In this document: positions 8,363 to 19,000 of the stretch, piece after piece
Layout of the letters: the number at the start of each line of letters is the position of its first letter
How positions within the stretch are numbered: the stretch's first letter is position 1
NCBI GenBank assembly: GCA_947461425.1
Contig: CANHKZ010000003.1
Coordinates: forward strand, 1-55,494
Direction: 5' to 3'
From: Flavobacteriaceae bacterium
GTDB lineage: Bacteria; Bacteroidota; Bacteroidia; Flavobacteriales; Flavobacteriaceae
Length of the DNA stretch: 55,494 nt
The notes under the pieces: model-generated
Databases searched by the model: none
The model's input: the letters and a program-made list of their open reading frames with translations, nothing else
What the model was told of the DNA's origin: nothing
Program-made: the position numbers and the translations under genes

Positions 8363-9388
8363 TTAATTTGTAGATTCTCTTTCAATTAAGTGTGTAGAAA
8401 CCACCTCAGTCAAGTAATTTTCGTCGCCTTCATTATAATCATCACTTTCCAAACGCTTAATCAACATTCTGGCTGCTTTGGCACCCATTTGCTTTCCGTT
8501 TTGACTTACAGTTGTTATAGTAGGGGTAGAGTATTTTGAAATTATACCATCAGTAAAGGCAATAACCGCTAAATCTTCAGGGACTTTAAGCCCCATTTTA
8601 TTGGCCATTTTAATGATTGTAACTGCGAATAATTCATTCACTGCAAAAACAGCATCAATTGCTTTGTCCTCCAGTAATTTGCTTATGGTGATTTCGCAGG
8701 TATCGACATCTTCAATTTTAATAATTAAATTTTTGTCGAAAGGGATGTCGTTGTCTAATAGCGCTTTAGTATATCCATCAGTTCTCAATTTTCCAACACT
8801 AACATAGTCTACTGTGGTGACTAAGGCTATTTTTTTCTTTCCTTTATCAATTAAGCTTTGTACCGCTTCGTAAGCAGCTGCTTGGTCGTCGATAATTACT
8901 TTATCGCAAAGAATGTCATTAGTTACTCGATCAAACATTACGACCGGCATACCCTGATTAATGACCTCGGTGATGTGATGAAAGTCTCTTCTAAATTGCG
9001 TTTCTTTTGATAGTGACATAATAAAACCGTCAATACTACCATTAGCTAGCATTTCCATGTTGAGTACCTCTTTATCAAAGGAATCGTCAGATAAACAAAT
9101 TACCACACTGTAACCATTTTCATTAGCCACATGTTCCACTCCATTGATAACAGTTGAAAAGAAATAATGCACAATTTCAGGAATAATAATTCCAATCGTT
9201 TTTGTTTTTCGATTCTTGAGACTTAAAGCAATATTGTTGGGTTTGTAGTGGTACAATTTAGCGAAAGCTTGCACTTTTAATCGCGTTTCTTCTCCAATTT
9301 CAGAACTGTTTCGTAATGACTTAGACACTGTAGAAATAGAGACGTCAAGTTCTTTAGCAATTTGTTTAAGTGTGATTTTTCTTTTCAT
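8363..9388 (-). CDS. LacI-family transcriptional regulator of the maltose/starch locus
   Basis: The 341-aa protein has an N-terminal LacI helix-turn-helix (about 5-26, TLKQIAKELDVSISTVSKSL) and hinge helix (KPNNIALSLKNRKT). A periplasmic-binding-protein-like sugar-sensing core follows (TIGIIIPEIVHYFF, VVMFDRV, DAVFAVNELFA, VIAFTDG). It lies between the transporter-phosphorylase operon and the divergent susCD operon, the position expected for a local regulator of both. Bacteroides uses the membrane sensor SusR for the same purpose; here a cytoplasmic LacI protein seems to fill the role. The effector is probably maltose or a glucose phosphate, which is inferred from context only. Whether it represses or activates cannot be read from sequence. 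Confidence 0.92.
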   Translation of the reverse strand: MKRKITLKQIAKELDVSISTVSKSLRNSSEIGEETRLKVQAFAKLYHYKPNNIALSLKNRKTKTIGIIIPEIVHYFFSTVINGVEHVANENGYSVVICLSDDSFDKEVLNMEMLANGSIDGFIMSLSKETQFRRDFHHITEVINQGMPVVMFDRVTNDILCDKVIIDDQAAAYEAVQSLIDKGKKKIALVTTVDYVSVGKLRTDGYTKALLDNDIPFDKNLIIKIEDVDTCEITISKLLEDKAIDAVFAVNELFAVTIIKMANKMGLKVPEDLAVIAFTDGIISKYSTPTITTVSQNGKQMGAKAARMLIKRLESDDYNEGDENYLTEVVSTHLIERESTN

Positions 9389-9490
9389 TGGAAGATTTAA
9401 GAAGCGTGATTTGGAAGTAAATGTAAAGTTATACTACTTCAACTACAAAAAAAATATTTCAAAAATCAAAATAAAACTAAACTTTTCAAC

Positions 9491-9505
9491 ACTACAACGT
9501 TTTCG
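9491..9505. promoter_or_regulatory. Candidate upstream operator of susC (ACTACAACGTTTTCG)
   Basis: This stretch joins the ACTACAA half-site to CGTTTTCG (9498-9505). CGTTTTCG is the exact inverted copy of CGAAAACG at 9531-9538, 25 bases away. The pair could allow one regulator to bind two sites on nearby helical turns upstream of the susC promoter. Confidence 0.4.
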
Positions 9506-9532
9506 TAAGTTAAAATAGTTTATGTTGTTTCG

Positions 9533-9548
9533 AAAACGTTATCGTTTT
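9533..9548. promoter_or_regulatory. Candidate LacI-type operator overlapping the susC promoter
   Basis: AAAACG-TTAT-CGTTTT is a perfect 6-base inverted repeat with a 4-base centre. It ends two bases before the -7 element at 9551 and fills the promoter spacer. Its position and symmetry suit the LacI-family protein encoded 145 bases away. Confidence 0.55.
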
Positions 9549-9550
9549 AT

Positions 9551-9558
9551 TATGTTTG
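9551..9558 (+). promoter_or_regulatory. Probable susC operon -7 element (TATGTTTG)
   Basis: TATGTTTG matches the TAnnTTTG consensus exactly. A TTG at 9525-9527 could serve as the -33 contact, 23 bases upstream, which is at the long end of the usual range. Transcription would start near 9565, leaving a leader of about 60 bases before the susC start at 9625. Confidence 0.5.
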
Positions 9559-9624
9559 TTATTCGAAGTAAAATAAAAGTTTTTAATAGTTAACCAAAAA
9601 ACAAATTAATTTAAACAAACAAGT

Positions 9625-12561
9625 ATGAAAACAATTTACAAAAAGTTGTTAATTTTAGTACTACTCTTGCCAGCTAGTTTGTTGGCGCAGAGTTCATTTA
9701 GCGGGGTTGTAGTTGATTCCAAATCGAATCAACCTATTCCTGGCGTGAATGTAGTGGTAAAAGGATCACAACAAGGTGTTACTACTGATTTTGACGGTAA
9801 ATTTAAAGTTTCAAAAATCAACGAAGGTGATGCTGTCTTATTCTCATTTGTAGGATACAAAGGGCAAACGATTACTTTTTCAAACCAAAAAAGTGTAACC
9901 GTAAAGCTAGTAGAGGCAGAAAATCTTCTTCAAGAAGTGGTGGTGCAAGTAGGGTATGGTTCTGTTAAAAAGAAAGACGCTACGGGTGCTGTTACAGTTT
10001 TAACAACCAAGGATTTTAATAAAGGAACGAATGTAACGGCAGAGAATTTGCTAAACGGACGAGTGGCTGGTGTAACAGTTAACACAAGTGGCGCTCCAGG
10101 TTCAGGATCACAGATTAGAATTCGTGGGGGATCTTCATTATTTGCAAGTAATGATCCTTTGATTGTTATTGATGGTTTGCCAATTGAGAACACAACGGTT
10201 ACAGGATCTACTTCTTTTTTAGCTTCATTAAACCCTAGTACAATTGAATCTATTACAGTTTTGAAAGATGCTTCGGCAACGGCTATTTATGGTTCTCGTG
10301 CCTCAAATGGAGTTATTCTTATTACTACTAAAAAAGGAGGAAAGAATCTTTCTGTAGATTTCAATTCTCAATATGGTAGTGGCCAAATTCTTAAAACGGT
10401 AGATGTTTTTGATGCTGCATCTTTTAGAAATATTATTACTCAAAAAAGACCAAGTGATGTTTCAAATTTAGGAACAGCTACTACTAATTGGCAAAAAGAA
10501 ATCTATAGAACAACTGATTTTGTTGATAATAACATTTCATTAAGAGGTAATTTGTTTAATTCTATACCTTCTCGTTTAACCATTGGTAATACCTATCAAG
10601 AAGGGGCTCGATTGACAAACACTTTTAATAGAACTACAGTAGGTTTAGCATTAAATCCATCTTTTTTTAAGGATCATCTTAAAATTAAGTTGAATGCTAA
10701 TTATTCTAATGAAAAAAATAGATTTGCTGATGGAGTAGAAGGGTCTGCAATTCGATTTGATCCTACACAACCGGTTTATAAAGCAGGGTCTATTTATGGA
10801 GGATTTTTTGAATATTACAACACGGCTAATGGTAGACTAACTCCACAAACACCAAGAAATCCGGTAGCTCAATTGATGCAAACATTTGATAACGGATTAA
10901 ATAATCGTTTTTTCGGAAATTTTGAAATCGATTATAAATTTCATTTCCTACCTTCATTACGTGCTGTTGTAAATGCTGGTTTTGACCAAGCAGATGGAGA
11001 GAGAACAAGATTAGCTTCTAAAGCTACAGCTACATCTGGTAGTAATAATGATATTCCTTTTGGTACTAACGAATTTTCTACAAGTTTAAGAAAGAACAAG
11101 TTGTTAGATGCCTATTTAGTGTATAATAAAACTTTTGATAAATTAGTTTTTGATGTAACAGCGGGATACTCATATCAGAAATGGGATTCTTACAACTTTG
11201 CTACAGGAAATACCAATGACCCTAATTTGCCAAAAGGAGTGACTGGTTTTCCTAGAACAAACATCGATTTTGACCGAGTAAATATTGGTTTTTTTGGAAG
11301 AACTAATGTAACTTTCGATGACAAATATTTATTAACAATGTCATTGAGACGAGATGGTTCTTCAAGATTTGACAAAGAAAATAGATGGGCTAATTTCCCA
11401 GCAGCAGCTTTTGCATGGAAAATTAAAGATGAATTTTTTAAAGACAGTAAAACATTCTCAGATCTTAAATTAAGATTGGGTTGGGGTGTAACTGGACAGC
11501 AAGAAATAGGAAATAATAACGACTATCTACAACAGTACAATTTAGGAAGCGGAAGTTCACAATATTTCTTTGGAACTGTAGCTTTGCCTATTGCTGTATC
11601 TGCTCGCCAAAGTGCTAATCTTAAATGGGAAGAAACCACAACGTATAATGCAGGTTTAGATTTTGGTCTTTACAACAATAGAATAACAGGTAGTCTTGAG
11701 GTTTTTTACAAAGATTCTAAGGACTTATTAGCAGATGTTGCCACTGCAGATGGAAGTAATTTTTCAAACAGATCTTGGCAAAACATTGGAAGTTTCACTA
11801 CTAAAGGGGTAGAATTTACTTTGAACTCAGATATTATTAGAACTGACGATATCAATTGGAATTTGAACTTCAATTTAACTGCTTTTCAACGTGAAATAAC
11901 CAAGTTAAGTGCTGATTTTATTAGAGTTGGTGATAATTTAGCAGGAACAGGAACACAAGGGCAAGTGCATCAAGTAGGATTTGCACCAAACTCATTCTTG
12001 TTATACAAACAACTTTATGATTCTAGTAATAACCCAATTGAAGGAGCTTATGAAGATTTCAATAATGATGGTATTATCAACGCTAGTGATAAATACATCT
12101 ATAAAAATCCTGATCCACAAGTTACTTTTGGTCTAGCTTCTACCCTAAATTATAAAAACCTTGATTTTTCATTCAACTTAAGAGCAAGTGTTGGTAATAG
12201 AGTATTTAATGCGGTTAATGCTAGTAGAGCTCAATATACTCAACTTACTACCGGAGGAACTGTAGGAAATATTCCAACATCAGTTTTAGAAACTAATTTT
12301 ATGACAACTCCTAACGTAGTTTTATCTGATTTGTTTGTTGAAAATGCTTCATTTTTGAGAATGGATAATATCACTTTAGGATATACTTTTCCAAAATGGT
12401 TAGAAGGTAAAGCTTCTTTAAGACTATTTGCTGGAGTACAAAACGCTTTTGTAATTACAGATTATTCAGGTTTAGATCCGGAAATAGCTAACAATGGTGT
12501 AGATAACACTATTTATCCTAGACAGCGTTCTATTTTAGCTGGTGTAAACATTAAATTTTAA
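9625..12561 (+). CDS. susC: SusC/RagA-family TonB-dependent outer-membrane maltodextrin importer
   Basis: The 978-aa protein starts with a signal peptide (MKTIYKKLLILVLLLPASLLAQ). A carboxypeptidase-regulatory-like domain follows (about 25-95, with the hallmark GVNVVVKGSQQGVTTDFDGKF), then the SusC-type hinge and plug entry LLQEVVVQVGYG (101-112). The plug includes RIRGGSSLFASNDPLIVIDG and VLKDASATAIYGSRASNGVI. The rest is a TonB-dependent beta-barrel ending in an aromatic-terminated strand. It forms the outer-membrane pore that takes up starch fragments presented by SusD, powered by TonB-ExbBD. It is the first gene of the plus-strand operon, with 10 bases to susD. Substrate is assigned from the amylases and starch-binding proteins around it. 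Confidence 0.93.
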   Translation: MKTIYKKLLILVLLLPASLLAQSSFSGVVVDSKSNQPIPGVNVVVKGSQQGVTTDFDGKFKVSKINEGDAVLFSFVGYKGQTITFSNQKSVTVKLVEAENLLQEVVVQVGYGSVKKKDATGAVTVLTTKDFNKGTNVTAENLLNGRVAGVTVNTSGAPGSGSQIRIRGGSSLFASNDPLIVIDGLPIENTTVTGSTSFLASLNPSTIESITVLKDASATAIYGSRASNGVILITTKKGGKNLSVDFNSQYGSGQILKTVDVFDAASFRNIITQKRPSDVSNLGTATTNWQKEIYRTTDFVDNNISLRGNLFNSIPSRLTIGNTYQEGARLTNTFNRTTVGLALNPSFFKDHLKIKLNANYSNEKNRFADGVEGSAIRFDPTQPVYKAGSIYGGFFEYYNTANGRLTPQTPRNPVAQLMQTFDNGLNNRFFGNFEIDYKFHFLPSLRAVVNAGFDQADGERTRLASKATATSGSNNDIPFGTNEFSTSLRKNKLLDAYLVYNKTFDKLVFDVTAGYSYQKWDSYNFATGNTNDPNLPKGVTGFPRTNIDFDRVNIGFFGRTNVTFDDKYLLTMSLRRDGSSRFDKENRWANFPAAAFAWKIKDEFFKDSKTFSDLKLRLGWGVTGQQEIGNNNDYLQQYNLGSGSSQYFFGTVALPIAVSARQSANLKWEETTTYNAGLDFGLYNNRITGSLEVFYKDSKDLLADVATADGSNFSNRSWQNIGSFTTKGVEFTLNSDIIRTDDINWNLNFNLTAFQREITKLSADFIRVGDNLAGTGTQGQVHQVGFAPNSFLLYKQLYDSSNNPIEGAYEDFNNDGIINASDKYIYKNPDPQVTFGLASTLNYKNLDFSFNLRASVGNRVFNAVNASRAQYTQLTTGGTVGNIPTSVLETNFMTTPNVVLSDLFVENASFLRMDNITLGYTFPKWLEGKASLRLFAGVQNAFVITDYSGLDPEIANNGVDNTIYPRQRSILAGVNIKF

Positions 12562-12571
12562 TAATTAGATC

Positions 12572-14188
12572 ATGAAAAAAATAAATTTTATTTACTTAAC
12601 ACTAGTTTTTGCAGCTTTGCAATCGTGTACTAGTGATTTGGATGTAGTTGCAGAAGATAGTAGAATACTTACTTCTGAACAATTGTTTGCTACGCCTTTA
12701 GGATATAAGCAAGCATTAGGAGGAGTTTATGGTAACTTAAGTTTAACTGGAACTGGTGATGCTGGATCGTCTTTTTTACAAGGAATTGATGCTGGAACAA
12801 GTCAGTTTGGTAGATGTATGTGGTACCTACAAAATTTAACTACTGACGAGGTAATTTGGACCTATGAGAATGATGAAGGTACAGCTGAGTTACAAAGAAA
12901 TACTTGGAGTTCTGCAAATCCTATTTTGTTGGGTATGTTTAGTAGAACCATGGCTGAAGTAGCTATTGCTAATGACTTTTTGAGACAATCAACTCCAGAG
13001 AAATTAAGCTCTAGAGGTATCACCTCTGCTGCTGATGTTGCTGAAATCAATATTTATAGAAGTGAAGTTAGAGTACTAAGAGCATTTGCATACTACAATA
13101 TGATGGATTTGTTTGGGAAAGCACCTTTTATTACCGAAGCTGACCCTTTAAATTTCAAAGGACCTCAATACGATAGAAAACAATTATTTACTTTTATCGA
13201 AACGGAATTAAATTCAGTTATTCCAAGCTTAAAAGCAGCTCGTACAAATGAGTACGGAAGATTGGATAAAGCAATGGCTCAGATGATCTTAGCTAAGATG
13301 TATTTGAATGCAGAGGTTTATATTGGAACACCAAAATATACAGAGTGTATGACTAAATGTTCTGAAGTAATTGCGGGTGGATATGTATTGAAAACAAATT
13401 ATTTTGATAACTTCAAAGCAGATAACCATACTTCGTCAGAAATGATTTTTTCTTTGCAATCAGATGGTGTTAAGACTCAAAACTATGGAGCAACAACGGT
13501 TATAATTAACGGTCAAGTTGGTTCTATTGAAGGTAACGGAGTTTCAGAATTTGGTGTAGGAGGCTGGGGAGGAGCCTTGCGATTAAGAAAACAGTTCGTA
13601 CAGAAATTTGATGTGGGTTCATTTCAAACCGATGTAAGAAAATCGTATTCTGGTAATGGTGCTCGTACTCTTGAAATTATTGATGTATCTCAAGCTGGTC
13701 AAGGATTCATATTGCGTAAGTTTTCTAATAAAACTGCTGCAGGTATCGCGGGTGTAAGTTCTACTTTTGTAGATACTGATTTTCCTTTGTTTAGATTAGC
13801 GGATACTTATTTAATGTATGCTGAAGCTCAGATGAGAAAAGACGGAGCTACCAACTCTAATATGGCTACAACAGCAAATGCTCAGTCATTAACTTACATC
13901 AACGCTTTAAGACAAAGAGCTAATAATGGAACAAATGCTGGAAATGTATCTTCATCTGATGTTAATCTTGATTTTATTATTGATGAAAGATCAAGAGAGT
14001 TACATTGGGAAGGACATAGAAGACAAGACTTAATCCGTTTTAACAAGTATGGCGGAGGAAATTACAATTGGGCTTGGAAAGGGAATATAGCAAATGGAAC
14101 TTCTTTTGGAACAAATCTGAATATTTTTCCATTACCTACAGCCTCATTAACAGCTAATCCAAATTTGACTCAAAATAGTGGTTATTAG
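12572..14188 (+). CDS. susD: SusD/RagB-family starch-binding outer-membrane lipoprotein
   Basis: The 538-aa protein has a lipoprotein signal ending in LQSC, with lipidated C19. The body is the alpha-helical TPR-like SusD fold: VRVLRAFAYYNMMDLFGKAPFI is the typical first TPR helix, PLFRLADTYLMYAEAQ the last, and ERSRELHWEGHRRQDLIRF the conserved C-terminal block, followed by the LNIFPLPTASLTANPNLTQN tail. SusD caps the SusC barrel as a lid and binds glucan. Order and spacing directly after susC are the canonical pair. Tryptophans such as those in CMWYLQN and WGGALR may contribute to sugar binding, though this cannot be settled by reading. Confidence 0.94.
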   Translation: MKKINFIYLTLVFAALQSCTSDLDVVAEDSRILTSEQLFATPLGYKQALGGVYGNLSLTGTGDAGSSFLQGIDAGTSQFGRCMWYLQNLTTDEVIWTYENDEGTAELQRNTWSSANPILLGMFSRTMAEVAIANDFLRQSTPEKLSSRGITSAADVAEINIYRSEVRVLRAFAYYNMMDLFGKAPFITEADPLNFKGPQYDRKQLFTFIETELNSVIPSLKAARTNEYGRLDKAMAQMILAKMYLNAEVYIGTPKYTECMTKCSEVIAGGYVLKTNYFDNFKADNHTSSEMIFSLQSDGVKTQNYGATTVIINGQVGSIEGNGVSEFGVGGWGGALRLRKQFVQKFDVGSFQTDVRKSYSGNGARTLEIIDVSQAGQGFILRKFSNKTAAGIAGVSSTFVDTDFPLFRLADTYLMYAEAQMRKDGATNSNMATTANAQSLTYINALRQRANNGTNAGNVSSSDVNLDFIIDERSRELHWEGHRRQDLIRFNKYGGGNYNWAWKGNIANGTSFGTNLNIFPLPTASLTANPNLTQNSGY

Positions 14189-14210
14189 ACTTTACTAAAA
14201 AATTAAAAAG

Positions 14211-15206
14211 ATGAAAAATACAATCAAATTATTAATTGCTTTTTTAAGCCTTTTAACTCTTTCTTGTACAGAAGATGTTGAAACTAAAATGGCACCCGAA
14301 ACAGTTACAGGAATTAAACTGTTAACTCCTAACTCTACCTTTAATCTTGTGTTAGATGGTAGTAAATTAAATAATTTAGCTACAACATTTGTTTGGAACG
14401 ATACTTCAAAAAGTGCTGGATCAACAGTAAGTTATACCGTTGAAGCTTCAAAGTCAGGTACTAATTTTGCAACTGCTGTTGCCATTGGAACACCTACAAC
14501 TAGTACGTTTAAGGATGTTACTGTTGGAGCATTAGATACTGCAGCAAAAGCACTAGGTCTACCTTCTCTAGTTGAAGGTGCTATGGACATTAGAATTAAA
14601 TCTGCAGCAGGAACTTCAAATGTTTTCACCATTAAAGTTACGCCATATCAACCTAACTGGGGAATTATTGGAGACGCTACACCTAACGGTTGGGGTTCAA
14701 GTACTGATATGGTTTACAATGCTACAACTGATACGTATTCAATAAGTTTGCGATTGACTTCGGGTCAATTTAAATTTAGATTAGATAATAGTTGGGATAC
14801 TAACTTTGGTGATAATGGTAATAATTTATCATTAGAGGCTGGTGGCGATAACATACCAGTAACGAGTGGTGTATACACAATTATAGCTAATTTTAAAACT
14901 AGAACCTATACTATTACACGTGTCACTAACGCTTGGGGTGTTATTGGAGATGCTACACCTACTGGTTGGGGAGCTGATACTTTCATGGATTTTAATCCAA
15001 CAACCCAAAAGTATTCTTTAATTGTAAAAATGAAAACTGGTGCTTTCAAATTTAGATTAAATAGTGATTGGGGAACTAATTATGGTGATAATGGCAACAA
15101 TCTTTCAATGGAAGCAGGTGGCGATAACATTCCAGTGACTAAGGCTGGAACGTATCTAATTACCGCTGATTTTGTAGGATTAACATATACAATCAAACAA
15201 ATATAA
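14211..15206 (+). CDS. susE: SusE/SusF-type starch-binding lipoprotein with two tandem CBM domains
   Basis: The 331-aa lipoprotein has a signal ending LTLSC, with C19 lipidated. Residues about 25-145 form a SusE-type Ig-like N-terminal domain (LVLDGSKLNNLATTFVW). Two near-identical carbohydrate-binding repeats follow at about 150-237 and 242-331. Each opens with WG(I/V)IGDATPxGW, continues with FKFRL and DNGNNLS(L/M)EAGGDNIPVT, and closes with a TYTI strand. Bacteroides SusE and SusF have two and three such domains. The surface Trp and the aromatic residues in each repeat fit starch binding at the cell surface. It lies 22 bases after susD. Confidence 0.85.
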   Translation: MKNTIKLLIAFLSLLTLSCTEDVETKMAPETVTGIKLLTPNSTFNLVLDGSKLNNLATTFVWNDTSKSAGSTVSYTVEASKSGTNFATAVAIGTPTTSTFKDVTVGALDTAAKALGLPSLVEGAMDIRIKSAAGTSNVFTIKVTPYQPNWGIIGDATPNGWGSSTDMVYNATTDTYSISLRLTSGQFKFRLDNSWDTNFGDNGNNLSLEAGGDNIPVTSGVYTIIANFKTRTYTITRVTNAWGVIGDATPTGWGADTFMDFNPTTQKYSLIVKMKTGAFKFRLNSDWGTNYGDNGNNLSMEAGGDNIPVTKAGTYLITADFVGLTYTIKQI

Positions 15207-15217
15207 ATAGAAATAGT

Positions 15218-15967
15218 ATGAAAAATATCGTTAAGTATCTTATTGCTTTTGTAAGCATAGTTACCGTATCATGTACGGATTCAGTAATGGATAGAGAGGC
15301 TGTTGAAGTTGATGTTGCTCCAGAATTAGTAACACCTAAATCTGATTTTGTCGCAGTTTTGGATAAAACTAAAGCAAATGATTTAATCACCACTTTTGTT
15401 TGGAATTATTCTGCATACAAAGGCACTTCTACTGTAGTTAATTACAGTATTGAGTTTGCTAAAGCAGGAACCAATTTTGCTTCGCCGGTAGTAGTAGCTA
15501 CTTCTTTAGTGAAATTTAAAGCTTTTACAGTAGGCGAACTAAATACTGCAGCTTTAGATGCAGGTTTTCCACCATTTGTACAGAGTTCAATAGATGTTCG
15601 TGTTAAATCTACTGTAGGGACAACGGGAGGAATTCCTCAGAATTCTAATTCGTTCACAATAAAATTAACACCATTTCCAGCATGGCCTAATTGGGGTATA
15701 ATTGGAAGTGCTACACCAACAGGTTGGGATTCAGACACAAATTTAGATTATGATCTTGCTACTAAAACCTATTCCATTACGATGAATATGGTTGTGGGTG
15801 CTTTTAAATTTAGATTGGATGATGCTTGGAGTACTAATTTTGGAAGTGTTAGTGCGACTGGAGGAGCCTTAGTTGCTGGAGGAGCTGATATTCCAATTTC
15901 GGTAGCAGGAAGATATAAAATTACTGCAGATTTTAATGCAAGAACCTATACAATAACAAGGTTATAG
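15218..15967 (+). CDS. Second SusE-type starch-binding lipoprotein with one CBM domain
   Basis: The 249-aa paralogue of the preceding gene has a lipoprotein signal ending VTVSC with C19. It has the same Ig-like N-terminal domain (VLDKTKANDLITTFVWN) and a single C-terminal starch-binding repeat from about 158 (WGIIGSATPTGW, then FKFRLDDAW and a TYTITRL end). In this copy the DNGNN stretch is replaced by SVSATGGALVAGG. It probably arose by duplication of the upstream gene with one repeat lost. The start at 15218 is 11 bases after the previous stop, so it is in the same operon. A role in holding starch at the cell surface is inferred. Confidence 0.83.
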   Translation: MKNIVKYLIAFVSIVTVSCTDSVMDREAVEVDVAPELVTPKSDFVAVLDKTKANDLITTFVWNYSAYKGTSTVVNYSIEFAKAGTNFASPVVVATSLVKFKAFTVGELNTAALDAGFPPFVQSSIDVRVKSTVGTTGGIPQNSNSFTIKLTPFPAWPNWGIIGSATPTGWDSDTNLDYDLATKTYSITMNMVVGAFKFRLDDAWSTNFGSVSATGGALVAGGADIPISVAGRYKITADFNARTYTITRL

Positions 15968-16032
15968 TATTTCAAAACTATACTAAAAAGGGGTGTCTTA
16001 TGGCACCCTTTTTTATACATAATAAAATTACT

Positions 16033-19000
16033 ATGAAAAAAATTCTCTTTTCTTTTTTGTTTTTATTTACATTTTTTTCAGCGTTTGCCCAAATGCAAAC
16101 TGCTACTTATAGTGTAAGTCCAGCTGCTTTTGAAGAAACAACATCCATAACCATTACAATCAATGGTAGTAGTATTAACGAATCCACATGGGGAGTTACA
16201 GGTAATAGTTTGTACATGTGGGCTTGGGCATTTGATTTAGGTGGTGTTACTCAAAAAGGAACTCCTCTAAATGGAGATTGGAATAATTCTAACGAAGCGA
16301 GTAAATTTACCTACAATCAAGCCAATGATACCTATACTAAAACTTTTGTTCCAACTACTTATTACAACACTACAGGAATTGGTAAAATAGGTTTTTTAAT
16401 CAAAGCCAAAGACGGAACTGGTGACAAAAAATCACAAGATATCTTGGTTGATGTTGGTTCTTTTCAGGTCAATTTAACAGCGCCTATTCAAAACAGTGCT
16501 ACAATACTAAATTCTGGCTCTAGTTTTACGATTACAGCATCAAATACTAATGGAAACGCAAGTTATAATTTGAAATCGAATGGTGTGAGTATCAATACGA
16601 ACGCATCGACTTCAAGTTATTCCTTTACACAATCCAATATTTCAAGTAATCAGAATTATGAATTAGAAGTGCTTCAAGGAACTACCACCATCACCAAAAA
16701 GTTTTCGGTAATTGTCAATCCAGGAGCCAATCAACAATCGATGCCGTCTAATCTAGTGGACGGAATTAATTATAATGCAACAGATGCTACCAAAGCTACC
16801 TTAGTTTTGGATGCTCCGCTAAAAGATTTTGTATATGTTGCGGGGAGTTTTAACAATTGGCAGCCCACTAGTTCGTATGCTATGAAAAAAGACCCAACTT
16901 CAGGGAAATTCTGGCTAGAATTAACAGGCTTAACTTCAGGAACAAAATATACCTATCAATATTGGGTAGTAGATGCTACGCCTATTGCTAATTCACCAGC
17001 AATGGTCAAAACCGCCGATCCGTATTCGACTTTGGTTTTGTCTCCTTTTGATGACCCTACAATTCCAACTTTATCGTATCCTAATTTACCGTCTTACCCA
17101 ACTGGACAAGAACGCGAAGTAACTGTTTTACAAACAGGGCAGACTCCTTTTTCTTGGAGTACTGCAACTACCAATTTTGTTAAACCCGCTAAGGAAAAAT
17201 TAGTTGTCTATGAACTATTAGTTCGTGATTTTGATGCCAATAGAAGTTATCAATCTGTAATTGATAAATTAGATTATTTTAAGAATCTTAAAGTTAATGC
17301 CATTCAATTAATGCCAGTCATGGAATTTGAAGGCAATGAGAGTTGGGGATACAACACCGCTTTTCATATGGCGTTGGATAAATTTTATGGGACTTCAGAC
17401 AAGCTAAAAGAACTGATTGATAAATGCCATCAAAATGGGATTGCGGTTATTTTAGATATAGCCTTAAATCATGCTTTTGGAAGAAATCCAATGGTAAGAA
17501 TGTGGATGAATGATCCTGATGGCGACGGCTGGGGAGGTGCTTCAGTTGAAAACCCTTATTTCAATACTGTGGCAAAACACAGTTACAATGTTGGCGAAGA
17601 TTTTAATCATCAACAAGCTAGAACTCAAAACTATACAAAACGTGTGGTAAAACATTGGATTGAAGAATTCAAAATTGATGGATTTCGTTGGGATTTAACC
17701 AAAGGATTTACACAAAATTGTACCGCCGAAAACGGTGATGCTTGTACCAATTCGTACCAACAAGATAGAGTTGATTTATTGAAATCGTATGCCGATTATT
17801 CTTGGAATTTAGATCCAACACATTATGTTATTTTTGAACATTTAGGAACTGATACTGAAGAAAAAGAATGGGCAAATTATAGAATTTCTGATCCAATTAG
17901 TAAAGGAGTTATGTTATGGGGAAAAATGACCTCAGAATACAATGAACTTTCCATGGGATTCTCTTCAAATATTTCCCGTATGAATAGTGCTAGCAGGGGA
18001 TTTTCCAATCATAGATTAATCGGTTATGCTGAAAGTCACGATGAGGAGCGTTTAATGTATAAAAACTTACAGTTTGGCAATAGTACTAATACTGCTCACA
18101 ATGTAAAAACGTTAAATACTGCTTTTTCAAGAATGTCAGCTATTGGAGCAGTTTCTTTATTGGTTCCAGGACCAAAAATGATTTGGCATTTTGGAGAATT
18201 AGGCTATGATGATTCTATTTTTACCTGTAATAACGGAACTGTTAATTTACCAACAGATGCTACTTCTGGAGATTGTAAACTGGATAAAAAACCACAATTA
18301 CAATGGACAAATAATTGGTTGGCTAATGCCAACAGATTTAAAATCTATTCGGATTGGTCTAAAATAATTCGGTTGAAAACAACCGAAGCCGTCTTTTCTG
18401 GTACAGCTTCAATCACTAATGCAAGTTCATTATTGCAAACCATTAAAATTACGGATGCTTCTCTACCATCAACTAGTTTAAAAGACGTTGTTATTTTTGC
18501 TAATTTTGATGTCACTAGCAAAAGTATTCCAACTGGATTTCCTTATACCGGTGAATGGTTCAACTTAATGGATAATTCTTCTTTGAATGTTGTAAACGTT
18601 ACTGATCCAATTACTGTTTTGCCCGGACAATTTAAAATTTATGGAAACAAACAGGCTTTTGGAGCTAGTGCACCTTTTGCTTTACCAGCGGATAATTTCT
18701 CTATCGAATCTAGAGCTGAAACCTGCGCCAATAAAAACAATGGACAAATAGTAATTAATGCTGCTCAAACCTATGCATACGTAGCAACAATGAATGGTAC
18801 AAATTATAATTTTACTAATAATAGTTTGACTATTCCAAATCTAGCGCCTGGAATGTACACAATTTGTATCACTATTCCTGGAAAAACTTTTGAACAATGT
18901 TATACTTTATCCATTGTCAAAGGGTCATCATTAACCGGAAAATCTTCGGTGTCTTCAAATAAAGCTTCAGTTCAAATTATAGAAGGGACAGCTCCGTTTG

